DNA of 5,064 bases from Colimorpha sp045598945 (GCA_045598945.1 JAZRVD010000109.1:1-5064), one strand, 5' to 3'. Counted from the stretch's first letter, positions 1 through 5,064 are shown. The notes: generated by a model not told the origin, from the sequence alone. Made by a program: numbers and translations.

Positions 1-10
1 CTAAGACCGC

Positions 11-439
11 TTGGCCTCCGACTTCGTCGACCTTGACGGGATAGGTGTGCTGAAACGTACCAGCATAGGTCCAACAGGTTTGCTGATGGAAGGTGAATAT
101 CTATCGGCAGAAGCCGCCAAGCAGATACTCGGCACATCGCAATATCTGCAATTTAGAGAGTACCACGACAAGTACAACAGAGCTTTGACGACCCTATGCG
201 CAGGCACGCCAATACTTGGCCTGGTGGGTGGTAGTATATGGGCCATAGGCTCGGCAAACGATATAAGGCCACTATCGGTGATAGGCATCTCCTGCGTGGC
301 AGGTGCGGCGGCGTGCCTGATATACGGCATTGTAGGCATGTCGGTCAACGACAGCAACATGGACAAGATTGTAAAGAGCTACAACAGAAACAACATGGCG
401 CTAAACATTGGACTCAGCGGTCTGACACTAAACTTCTAA
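11..439 (+). CDS. Hypothetical two-helix membrane protein, leaderless copy of a tandem pair
   Basis: I do not recognise a named family. The 142-residue product has two likely membrane helices (about residues 64-82 and 88-110), a polar N-terminal half and a C-terminus ending LSGLTLNF. It is clearly related to the next gene: both share a GEYLS/GYVLS segment followed by a short helix, a TPIL motif opening the first membrane helix, a Tyr-Asn near the end, and a Leu-Thr-Leu-X-Phe tail. Unlike its neighbour it has no signal peptide. The only upstream start is TTG at 11, because an in-frame TAA lies at 2-4; GTG at 47 and ATG at 86 are alternatives, but ATG 86 would cut into the conserved part. Either the protein lacks a leader or the leader is encoded in another frame left of the window, which would make this a frameshifted gene. 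The promoter is not in view. Function unknown; the coding call itself is fairly safe because of the paralogy. Confidence 0.7.
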   Translation: MASDFVDLDGIGVLKRTSIGPTGLLMEGEYLSAEAAKQILGTSQYLQFREYHDKYNRALTTLCAGTPILGLVGGSIWAIGSANDIRPLSVIGISCVAGAAACLIYGIVGMSVNDSNMDKIVKSYNRNNMALNIGLSGLTLNF

Positions 440-442
440 ACA

Positions 443-466
443 ATGAGACATATAATGAGACATATC
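443..466 (+). repeat. 12-bp in-frame tandem duplication containing the start codon
   Basis: ATGAGACATATA at 443-454 is followed at once by ATGAGACATATC at 455-466, 11 of 12 bases identical. The effect is a doubled Met-Arg-His-Ile at the protein N-terminus and two possible start codons in the same frame. It looks like a recent slippage duplication that keeps the reading frame. Confidence 0.9.
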
Positions 467-937
467 TTTTTTGCACTGCTGCTGGCGTTGGCGCTGCCCA
501 TCATGGGACAGACCACGCCAGACGGCGAGAAGCCCTTGCAGATAATGAGCAATTCACCATCGCGGCTGATGCAGGACGGCTATGTGCTGAGCGAAGAGAA
601 GGCCATAGAGCTACTTGGCGAAGAGCGTTACCATGAGTTCAGCCGCCACTACGAGAACTATCACGACGGCAAGCTGCTTATGACTTGCGAGACCCCTATA
701 CTTGCAGTGTTGGGAGCAGGGGCTGTGGCTGTGGCAGCTCTCGACAAGAGCTACGACGGCAGCAAGAAACTATACCTGCTGGGCGGCGGTATGTGGTGCG
801 TGGCGGCGGCAACGCTTACGGCAGGCATCATCATGAAGAACAAGGGCATGAGCAAGGCGTCGAAGATAATAGAGGGCTACAACGCTGGCGAGGTGAGCCT
901 GTCGCTGAACGCAGGAGGGCTGACGCTACATTTTTAG
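443..937 (+). CDS. Hypothetical exported two-helix membrane protein, second of a tandem pair
   Basis: The 164-residue protein begins with a good signal peptide: a basic, His-rich start, a Leu/Ala core at about residues 8-20, and likely cleavage near Gly22-Gln23. Two further hydrophobic segments follow (about 84-102 and 110-131), joined by a short charged loop, then a basic stretch and a C-terminus ending GGLTLHF. The mature part is a paralogue of the preceding gene (shared TPIL, YN and terminal LTLxF). The terminal Phe resembles outer-membrane strand signals, but two helices argue for an inner-membrane protein; I cannot decide. The start ATG 443 lies 3 bases after the previous stop, so the two are probably one operon. 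A 12-bp tandem duplication also creates ATG 455, which would still leave a complete leader. The TAG stop is 3 bases from the convergent rlmH stop. Function unknown. Confidence 0.8.
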   Translation: MRHIMRHIFFALLLALALPIMGQTTPDGEKPLQIMSNSPSRLMQDGYVLSEEKAIELLGEERYHEFSRHYENYHDGKLLMTCETPILAVLGAGAVAVAALDKSYDGSKKLYLLGGGMWCVAAATLTAGIIMKNKGMSKASKIIEGYNAGEVSLSLNAGGLTLHF

Positions 938-940
938 GCA

Positions 941-1414
941 CTATTCGTTGTGGTACTTCTCACCCTTTAATATGGTGCAAGCACGATAGAGCTGCTCTAC
1001 AAAAAAGAGGCGCACCATCTGGTGAGTAAAAGTCATCTGCGAGAGCGCAACCTTGTCGTGGGCGGCGGCATAGACCGATGGTGCAAAACCATAAGCGCCA
1101 CCGACAACAAAAGCAACATTGCGCGTACCGGCGTTCATCATCTTCTGCATATACGAAGCAAAAAGCATAGAGGTACGCTCCGTGCCATGCTCGTCGAGCA
1201 AAACAATACGGTCGCAGCCCTCCACCTTTTTGAGAATAGCCGCAGCCTCGCGTTGTCGCACATCGTCGGCGCTGGCGCCGCGCTGGTCTTTGAGAGCAGG
1301 TATCACCTCTATGTCGAAACGCACATAGTGCCTGAGGCGCGAGACATACTCGTCGATACCTTTTTGAAGATAGTCCTGGTCGGTCTTGCCGACAACAATA
1401 AGCTTGATATTCAC
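941..1414 (-). CDS. rlmH: 23S rRNA (pseudouridine(1915)-N(3))-methyltransferase RlmH
   Basis: RlmH uses S-adenosylmethionine to methylate N3 of pseudouridine 1915 in helix 69 of 23S rRNA, acting in the cytoplasm on assembled 70S ribosomes. The 157-residue product matches the normal family length (E. coli about 155). Recognisable parts are the N-terminal strand IKLIVVGK (3-10), an LLDEHG segment (72-77), the glycine-rich SAM-binding loop FVVGGAYG (102-109) of the SPOUT trefoil knot, the SQMTFTHQMVR block (125-135), EQLYRA (140-145), and the C-terminal Tyr-His (154-155) that is conserved at the active site. The start is GTG at 1412-1414, giving the expected N-terminus with no room for more. It is a single gene, convergent with the upstream hypothetical pair and divergent from the flippase, with a promoter box at 1454-1461. 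Function rests on established knowledge of the family. Confidence 0.97.
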   Translation of the reverse strand: MNIKLIVVGKTDQDYLQKGIDEYVSRLRHYVRFDIEVIPALKDQRGASADDVRQREAAAILKKVEGCDRIVLLDEHGTERTSMLFASYMQKMMNAGTRNVAFVVGGAYGFAPSVYAAAHDKVALSQMTFTHQMVRLFFVEQLYRACTILKGEKYHNE

Positions 1415-1453
1415 GGCAAAGAGATGTTGCTTGAGTTATACCATACAGCACTG

Positions 1454-1484
1454 CAAAGATACATGTTTTTCCACTAACCCCACA
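1454..1484 (-). promoter_or_regulatory. Predicted rlmH promoter, Bacteroidota type
   Basis: On the minus strand TATCTTTG (1454-1461) is an exact match to the Bacteroidota -7 box TAnnTTTG. TGTG at 1481-1484 lies 19 bases further upstream and matches the -33 TTTG in three of four bases. The -7 box is about 40 bases ahead of the GTG start, implying a short leader. Transcription itself has not been shown. Confidence 0.65.
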
Positions 1485-1604
1485 GCCAGCAGCCTTATAA
1501 GCTACGCCTGACAAAAAAAATCCACACACATCATCATCAACTTTATAGAACATATTCGCCAATCAACGCTGATAAAGAACGCCGCCCGTCTGCTGTCTGC
1601 CAAC

Positions 1605-2816
1605 GTGATAGCGCAGGCCATAGGGCTGATGGCGTACCCGCTGCTGTCGCACCTGTTCAGCACCGAAGAGTTCGGTCTGCTCAACCTATTCTTGTCGATA
1701 GGCAGCGTGGCAGTGCTTTTTGCTACATGCGAGTACCACTACGCCATAGTGCTACCTCGCAACGAAAGCCAAGCACGCTGGTGCGTATGCTATTCTGCAA
1801 GGGTGTGCATAATAGTATGCGCTGTTGTACAGCTGTTGTGCTTAATATTTAGACGACAGGCGGCAGAGCTCTTTGGCGCGCCAGAGCTTGAAAACTATCT
1901 ACTGCTAATGCCAGCATATATAGGCATTACCGGCCTTTGGAACATAGCAAACTACTGGTATCTACGACAGACACAATACAAAACAATTTCCGCCTATCAG
2001 GTGTGCCAAAGCCTGAGCAACGCCACACTCAAGATAATAGGCGGAGTGGCACATATAGGTGGTTCGCTGCTTTACGCCACAGTGGTAGCTCCAGCCATGT
2101 CGATAGCCACCGTATTAAGCCGCCACCGTCTGCCCAAGCTGTCGCTATGGCACGACACCGAAGAGCGTGGCATACGCATGGCAGGCAAGCGGTACCGTTT
2201 CTTTCCCCTGTTCTCGTTGCCCAAGTCAGTGCTCGAAGCCCTGTCGTGCAACATGCCTGCCATGGTGCTTGCCCCTACCCTTGGCCTTGCAACGGTAGGA
2301 CTCTTGGGCATGGCGCTGACATTGGCATACCGCCCTATCAACATCATCTGCTCGTCGCTCAACCAAGTATACTACCAACGTAGCGTACAAGACCTGCACT
2401 CCAACAAGCCGCTCGCGCCATTGCTACGCCGCCATATAGCCATAACGCTATGCTCAGCAGTACCACTGTTCGCACTGCTGTGGTGGTGGCTGCCGGATAT
2501 ATGCCAATGGCTATTAGGAACAGAATGGAGAGAGTGCGGCGTATACATACGCATGATGCTGCCATGGCTGCTGACAGTACTGCTGACAGTACCTCTCAAC
2601 TACCTGCCCGACATCTTCGACAAGCAGCACGGCAGACTGATATGGCTGACAATAAGGATAGCCATGCAGATAGCATCGTTGGCGATAGGCGTTAGCAGTG
2701 GCAATGTAACACTGACAATAGCGCTGTACTTTGGCTGCGGTGCCGCCACACTGATAGGCGAGCTGCTATGGTATTTCCTTGGAATACTGAAACGACAACA
2801 GCGAACATCAGCATAA
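1605..2816 (+). CDS. Oligosaccharide flippase family membrane protein (Wzx-like), start uncertain
   Basis: Proteins of this family (MATE/MOP flippase superfamily) move undecaprenyl-linked saccharide units across the inner membrane for surface polysaccharide or O-antigen assembly. From the GTG at 1605 the product has 403 residues and about 12 membrane helices. Typical family features are the EEFGLLNLFLSIGS segment (about 21-34), a basic cytoplasmic stretch around 185-205, the RYRFFPLFSLPKSVLEALS block with a following NMPAMVLAP (about 199-225), and the GLLGMALTLAYRPI helix. The reading frame stays open upstream to a TGA at 1509, and the translation there (Ile-Lys-Asn-Ala-Ala-Arg-Leu-Leu-Ser-Ala-Asn before residue 1) looks like the usual first helix of the family. 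Starting at 1605 would cut that helix. No ATG, GTG or TTG exists between 1512 and 1605; ATT 1554 or one of the ATC codons at 1530-1538 could serve. No glycosyltransferase genes are in view, so its substrate is unknown. No convincing promoter was found upstream. Confidence 0.88.
   Translation: MIAQAIGLMAYPLLSHLFSTEEFGLLNLFLSIGSVAVLFATCEYHYAIVLPRNESQARWCVCYSARVCIIVCAVVQLLCLIFRRQAAELFGAPELENYLLLMPAYIGITGLWNIANYWYLRQTQYKTISAYQVCQSLSNATLKIIGGVAHIGGSLLYATVVAPAMSIATVLSRHRLPKLSLWHDTEERGIRMAGKRYRFFPLFSLPKSVLEALSCNMPAMVLAPTLGLATVGLLGMALTLAYRPINIICSSLNQVYYQRSVQDLHSNKPLAPLLRRHIAITLCSAVPLFALLWWWLPDICQWLLGTEWRECGVYIRMMLPWLLTVLLTVPLNYLPDIFDKQHGRLIWLTIRIAMQIASLAIGVSSGNVTLTIALYFGCGAATLIGELLWYFLGILKRQQRTSA
2568..2591 (+). 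repeat. Exact 12-bp in-frame tandem duplication inside the flippase gene
   Basis: CTGCTGACAGTA occurs twice in direct succession at 2568-2579 and 2580-2591, and the next base extends the match by one. It encodes Leu-Leu-Thr-Val twice inside a late membrane helix, so the helix is lengthened by about one turn or the change is tolerated. Both copies are identical, which suggests a recent event. Confidence 0.9.
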
Positions 2817-2893
2817 CATCAATAAATCCAAAAGCAGTAATAAAAAAAAACGAGTCATCTTTTAACCAATTCAAAAATAAAAAAATCAAGACA

Positions 2894-3712
2894 ATGAAAA
2901 TCAAGACAACCAAACTTCTTGCCATCGCCCTGATAACGGCGACGACGATCTTTGCAGCGTGCAGCAAAGACGACACAGAGACAATCCAGTCGAAGAAAGA
3001 AAATATCGAAGCGAAGATTGTCGGCAAATGGAAGACTGCCACAATAAACGGCGTACCAGCCTACACCAACAACAAGACCGTTACGACATACAACAACGAC
3101 AACACCGCCACCCTATCGCTCATCAACAGCCTTGGCAACAGTGGCTGGAGCAACAGACTGCCGTTTACCTGGAGTATTGACGGAAAGACAGTATGCAACA
3201 AATTTGTTGACACCGGCATATCACAATACAAAGACGCCATAACGATTGACGACAAAGAATTTTCGTACACCTACACCAAGACCGTCGACGCACAAGGCGT
3301 TGAAAACATACTGAATTTAAGCGTAGTAGCACAGAAGGTACTCGTCGACTACTCACAAGACATCGTCGGCTTATGGGAATGCACCGAGATGACCGGCACT
3401 GTAACCTACGGCGATGCCAACCACCGTATAAGCTACAGAGCAGACGGCACATACACCTATTTCTCGCTTGTAGAAGAACAGTGGGTACATGAAAACACCC
3501 TTAACGAATGGATAGTTGACGGCGACTGGATTGCAATGCGTTGGCAGAACAACGGGGAGGAAGTGGTAAACTACGAGTGTTGGGACATAGACTATATCAA
3601 GGATGGTGTGATGAAATGGTCAGCCCTTCGCGAAGACACCACAACAAACGAACCTTTTTATACAACATTCACCTGGAAGAAGATAGAGACCACGAGCACT
3701 AACGCATTCTAA
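2894..3712 (+). CDS. Surface-type lipoprotein with two lipocalin-like repeats
   Basis: The 272-residue product starts with a lipoprotein signal: Lys-rich start, hydrophobic core, and lipobox Phe-Ala-Ala-Cys with Cys23 as the lipid-modified residue. Ser-Lys-Asp-Asp-Thr-Glu follows, which resembles the acidic export signal that sends Bacteroidota lipoproteins to the cell surface. Two similar beta-rich segments follow, each opening with an Ile-Val-Gly-X-Trp motif (IVGKWKT at 42-48, IVGLWECTEM at 157-166), and each continuing with a charged loop, aromatic strands and a Trp-containing strand (FTWSIDG at 91-97, NEWIVDG at 204-210). That pattern suggests tandem lipocalin-like domains of the small-ligand-binding or structural kind common in Bacteroidota; the ligand is unknown. 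ATG 2894 is chosen because it gives the signal peptide; the frame is open back to ATG 2768, which would bury it and overlap the flippase. It follows the flippase by 77 A-rich bases and may share its transcript. A hairpin terminator follows. Confidence 0.88.
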   Translation: MKIKTTKLLAIALITATTIFAACSKDDTETIQSKKENIEAKIVGKWKTATINGVPAYTNNKTVTTYNNDNTATLSLINSLGNSGWSNRLPFTWSIDGKTVCNKFVDTGISQYKDAITIDDKEFSYTYTKTVDAQGVENILNLSVVAQKVLVDYSQDIVGLWECTEMTGTVTYGDANHRISYRADGTYTYFSLVEEQWVHENTLNEWIVDGDWIAMRWQNNGEEVVNYECWDIDYIKDGVMKWSALREDTTTNEPFYTTFTWKKIETTSTNAF

Positions 3713-3737
3713 CAGCATACATTCTATCCAATAAGAC

Positions 3738-3781
3738 ATTCGGCTGGCTACAAGTATGAAAAAACATGTAGCCAGCCGAAT
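3738..3781 (+). terminator. Rho-independent-type terminator after the lipocalin-like lipoprotein
   Basis: A perfect 15-bp inverted repeat pairs 3738-3752 (ATTCGGCTGGCTACA) with 3767-3781, around a 14-base A-rich loop. It begins 25 bases after the stop codon. A modest T/C-rich stretch (AGTTTCTCT) follows on the plus strand, so the U tract is weak, but the stem is strong and well placed. On the minus strand no T tract follows, so it is assigned to the plus-strand gene. Confidence 0.8.
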
Positions 3782-3882
3782 AGTTTCTCTGCGTGTTTCA
3801 GCCAGAAAAAAAAAGACTTGCTCTATACAAAGGCGAAGAAACAGCGCAAAGTGATAACAAAGGAAATTTTCTATTACTTCAA

Positions 3883-3948
3883 CCGCAATGTGTAATCGAT
3901 TTTTCTTCCTTGCGGAATTGTCAGATCAAAAACATGTTCTGCCGCAAG
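3883..3948. repeat. Small mutually exclusive inverted repeats downstream of the minus-strand lipoprotein
   Basis: CTTGCGG at 3909-3915 can pair with CCGCAAG at 3942-3948 (7 bp, 26-base loop), or its TTGCGG core can pair with CCGCAA at 3883-3888 (6 bp, 21-base loop). The two hairpins exclude each other. They lie 17-80 bases past the stop of the minus-strand lipoprotein and could mark its transcript end, but no T tract follows either stem. Chance is a realistic alternative. Confidence 0.3.
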
Positions 3949-3964
3949 ATTCTGCCAAATGGCC

Positions 3965-4504
3965 TCACAGCCTCTTCGTCAAAGTATAGAGGATCGTCTT
4001 ACCTTCTGGGATCACCAAGCTGAACCGCATTTTATTGGTGATCTTATCATACTCTGCCGTCATAAAATCTGGCAGTATCCCATCTGCAAGCATCCGTGCT
4101 GAAACAGGAGTTACCTCCATATCATCTTTGTCAATAGTGAGAGACACTTTTATCTTTGTTGAAGAATTATCATTAAAATCATATATATGATAATTATAAT
4201 CACCACCACCTGCTACAATTTTTTCCGCAATATAGACAAAAGGGACATCAACCTTTATCGTGGTGGTGTCAGCATCTATCGTGATTGCAGCTCTGCCTCT
4301 ACCGACACTCTCAAAATTGACAATAGTGGCAGAGTCCGAAAAGGTCATGTTGGACATGTCCACTTGATTCAAAACACCACCTATTGTTCTTCTCTGAGAC
4401 AAAGGACCACCACTGCTTTGCTGTTTATCCACATCGTCGTCTTTGCTGCATGAAACGAAAGCGAATACGGTAAGCGCGAAGAGTGCATAAATGATTTTTT
4501 TCAT
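3965..4504 (-). CDS. Small lipoprotein of unknown function, probably surface exposed
   Basis: The 179-residue product has a clear lipoprotein signal: Lys-Lys start, hydrophobic core (4-15), and lipobox Phe-Val-Ser-Cys with Cys19 as the modified residue. It is followed by Ser-Lys-Asp-Asp-Asp, which fits the acidic surface-export signal of Bacteroidota lipoproteins. After a polar, Gln/Ser-rich linker (about 25-40) the mature part is rich in Val, Thr, Ile and Asp in alternating patterns, suggesting an all-beta domain; I do not recognise the family. A run of three Gly at about 99-101 and a short Asn/Asp-rich stretch (109-115) look like loops. The start ATG (minus strand, 4502-4504) is fixed by the signal peptide. 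It stands alone, facing the plus-strand lipoprotein, and has its own promoter. The region is visibly richer in A and T than the left half of the window. Confidence 0.88.
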   Translation of the reverse strand: MKKIIYALFALTVFAFVSCSKDDDVDKQQSSGGPLSQRRTIGGVLNQVDMSNMTFSDSATIVNFESVGRGRAAITIDADTTTIKVDVPFVYIAEKIVAGGGDYNYHIYDFNDNSSTKIKVSLTIDKDDMEVTPVSARMLADGILPDFMTAEYDKITNKMRFSLVIPEGKTILYTLTKRL

Positions 4505-4591
4505 AATTGGTCTTATGGATTTATTTTTGGGATTTTGTTATTATCTATAAATCTGCAACATGAGGCTATTACAACACAAATAAGGGCTTTA

Positions 4592-4623
4592 CAAATGTAC
4601 ATTTTTTTTATTATATAGACGAA
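4592..4623 (-). promoter_or_regulatory. Predicted promoter of the minus-strand lipoprotein
   Basis: TACATTTG on the minus strand (4592-4599) matches the Bacteroidota -7 box TAnnTTTG exactly. TTCG at 4620-4623 lies 20 bases upstream and matches the -33 TTTG in three of four bases. The box is about 88 bases ahead of the ATG, so the leader would be roughly 80 bases. The -33 box abuts the first GGGCTTCGCCCC repeat. Confidence 0.6.
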
Positions 4624-4717
4624 GGGCTTCGCCCCTATAACCCCATATATTCTCTTTCAGACTTTCTACTGTCTCTTTTTAGGGGCTTCGCCCCTATTAC
4701 CCTACATACTTTCTTTC
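4624..4717. repeat. Pair of 35-nt direct repeats with a GGGCTTCGCCCC core
   Basis: Copy 1 is 4624-4658 and copy 2 is 4683-4717, offset 59 bases, with 30 of 35 positions identical and no gaps. The first 15 bases (GGGCTTCGCCCCTAT) are identical; the tail is a pyrimidine-rich stretch ending CTTTC. Each core can fold into a tight hairpin, the second being a perfect AGGGG/CCCCT stem at 4681-4695. Copies are close to, but not the same as, a terminator with a T tract. Confidence 0.85.
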
Positions 4718-4736
4718 TGCTTGCACAGAAAGAAAG
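4709..4736. repeat. 11-bp perfect inverted repeat (hairpin)
   Basis: CTTTCTTTCTG (4709-4719) is the reverse complement of CAGAAAGAAAG (4726-4736), with a 6-base loop CTTGCA. The left arm overlaps the pyrimidine tail of the second 35-nt direct repeat; the first copy has no matching right arm. Confidence 0.85.
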
Positions 4737-4760
4737 ATGCAACGCTGTACTCAAATCCCT

Positions 4761-4856
4761 AAAAATAACATCTTACATGCCTAAGGCGTGCGAACTCGAT
4801 GCATCGCATCTCAAACAAGCACGCCTCTTTACGGCATTCCAGATGTTATTTTTTTT
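4761..4856. repeat. 93-bp nested palindrome with terminal A and T tracts
   Basis: Three nested stems share one axis: a perfect 13-bp outer stem (AAAAATAACATCT 4761-4773 with 4841-4853), a 5-bp stem (ATGCC 4777-4781 with GGCAT 4833-4837), and an 8-bp inner stem (AGGCGTGC 4784-4791 with GCACGCCT 4819-4826). Small internal loops separate them. The 27-base top contains a self-complementary CGATGCATCG (4797-4806). An eight-T tract (4849-4856) closes the right side, so on the plus strand it could end transcription; reading the other way five Ts follow. The size, terminal inverted repeats and lack of coding also fit a miniature inverted-repeat element. I see no convincing target-site duplication. 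Confidence 0.8.
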
Positions 4857-4864
4857 ACGGAATT

Positions 4865-4879
4865 TTTCGCAAGGCGAAA
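4865..4879. repeat. Small TTTCGC/GCGAAA hairpin
   Basis: TTTCGC (4865-4870) pairs with GCGAAA (4874-4879) across a 3-base AAG loop. It lies just right of the T tract of the large palindrome and may be part of the same structured element. A 6-bp stem alone is weak evidence. Confidence 0.5.
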
Positions 4880-4912
4880 GTAGCTGACGCACCAAGACTG
4901 TAGTAGAATAAC

Positions 4913-5064
4913 CGGCCAAATGCCACAACAAAAACCAGCCAAACACCACAACATAAATCGGCCAAATGCCACAACAAAAACCAGCCAAATGCCACAACAA
5001 AAATCAGCCAAATGCCACAACAAAAACCAGCCAAATGCCACAACAAAAATCAGCCAAATGCCAC
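4913..5064. repeat. 23-bp tandem repeat array, about 6.5 units, running off the right edge
   Basis: The GCC that opens each unit occurs at 4915, 4938, 4961, 4984, 5007, 5030 and 5053, a constant 23-base step with no spacers. The unit opens GCCAAATGCCAC, continues to a five-A tract, and ends (C/T)CA. Units from 4961 rightwards are nearly identical; those at 4915 and 4938 are degraded, so 4913 is the left border. The base before CAGCC alternates T, C, T, C from the right, so the true unit may be a 46-bp dimer. The period is not a multiple of three, which argues against a repeat protein. Iteron, protein-binding array or simple satellite are all possible. Confidence 0.92.

Larger units (their letters stand above)
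4505..5064. other. 560-bp gene-free region dominated by non-coding repeats
   Basis: No credible gene is present on either strand. The left 115 bases are the leader and promoter of the minus-strand lipoprotein. From about 4620 to the right edge the sequence is almost wholly made of repeats of different kinds, listed separately: a 35-nt direct repeat pair, three hairpins or palindromes, and a 23-bp tandem array. The few open frames here are made of repeat sequence or cut across the palindrome. Confidence 0.8.

Noticed and set aside
1..366. Open minus-strand frame opposite the first hypothetical gene
   Set aside because: Its product has no recognisable features and it lies fully antisense to a gene supported by a paralogue next door.
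1660..2400. Frames on both strands inside the flippase gene
   Set aside because: They are shadows of a well-supported membrane protein and show no family features of their own.
2768..2893. Longer N-terminus for the lipocalin-like lipoprotein, from ATG 2768
   Set aside because: It would overlap the flippase end and put 42 polar residues ahead of a clear lipoprotein signal peptide, which must be at the N-terminus.
3793..4023. Plus-strand 76-codon frame from GTG 3793
   Set aside because: Starts just after a terminator, has no promoter or domain, and its end is antisense to the minus-strand lipoprotein.
4681..4695. GGGGC/GCCCC hairpin as an intrinsic terminator
   Set aside because: No T tract follows on either strand (CCTATTACC on plus; on minus the stem is followed by AAAAAGAG), and it belongs to a direct repeat pair rather than to a gene end.
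4773..5046. Hydrophobic minus-strand open frames rich in Trp, Phe, Cys and Gly, running from the tandem array into the palindrome
   Set aside because: They come from translating the T-rich strand of a 23-base repeat, whose period is not a multiple of three; several frames are open at once, which indicates low complexity rather than coding.
4920..5064. Plus-strand frame from ATG 4920 open to the right edge
   Set aside because: The repeat unit almost lacks stop codons on this strand in any frame, so openness is not evidence of a gene; no leader or promoter is seen.
4913..5064. CRISPR array
   Set aside because: Units are head to tail at a constant 23 bases with no unique spacers, and no cas gene is in view.

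Overview
The window looks like chromosomal DNA from a member of the Bacteroidota, most likely Bacteroidales and perhaps Prevotella-like. The evidence is two lipoproteins with Cys-Ser-Lys-Asp-Asp after the lipobox, A-rich leaders instead of clear Shine-Dalgarno sites, promoter boxes of the Bacteroidota type (TAnnTTTG) ahead of two genes, and an RlmH of 157 residues. The genus is an inference; nothing here fixes it.

Layout, left to right. Positions 11-937 hold two tandem, related genes of unknown function, separated by 3 bases and probably co-transcribed from outside the window. Each encodes two predicted membrane helices and a C-terminus ending Leu-Thr-Leu-X-Phe; only the second has a visible signal peptide. 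They converge on rlmH (minus strand, 941-1414), the 23S rRNA pseudouridine-1915 methyltransferase, with 3 bases between the stops. rlmH has a GTG start and a good promoter box at 1454-1461. Divergent from it is a polytopic flippase-like membrane protein (1605-2816, true start probably further upstream), which would move lipid-linked saccharides across the inner membrane. A lipoprotein with two lipocalin-like repeats follows (2894-3712), closed by a strong 15-bp hairpin terminator (3738-3781). An unrecognised small lipoprotein lies on the minus strand (3965-4504), with its own promoter near 4592-4623.

Positions 4505-5064 contain no gene I can support. They hold a dense cluster of non-coding repeats: a pair of 35-nt direct repeats carrying GGGCTTCGCCCC, an 11-bp hairpin, a 93-bp nested palindrome flanked by A and T tracts, a small TTTCGC hairpin, and a 23-bp tandem array that starts at about 4913 and runs off the right edge.

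The genes do not form an obvious single pathway: rlmH is ribosome housekeeping, the flippase and lipoproteins are envelope functions. No defence system, CRISPR array, transposase or RNA gene is visible. The parts most worth a second look are the repeat cluster at the right end, the missing canonical start of the flippase, and the duplicated gene pair that differs in its signal peptide.
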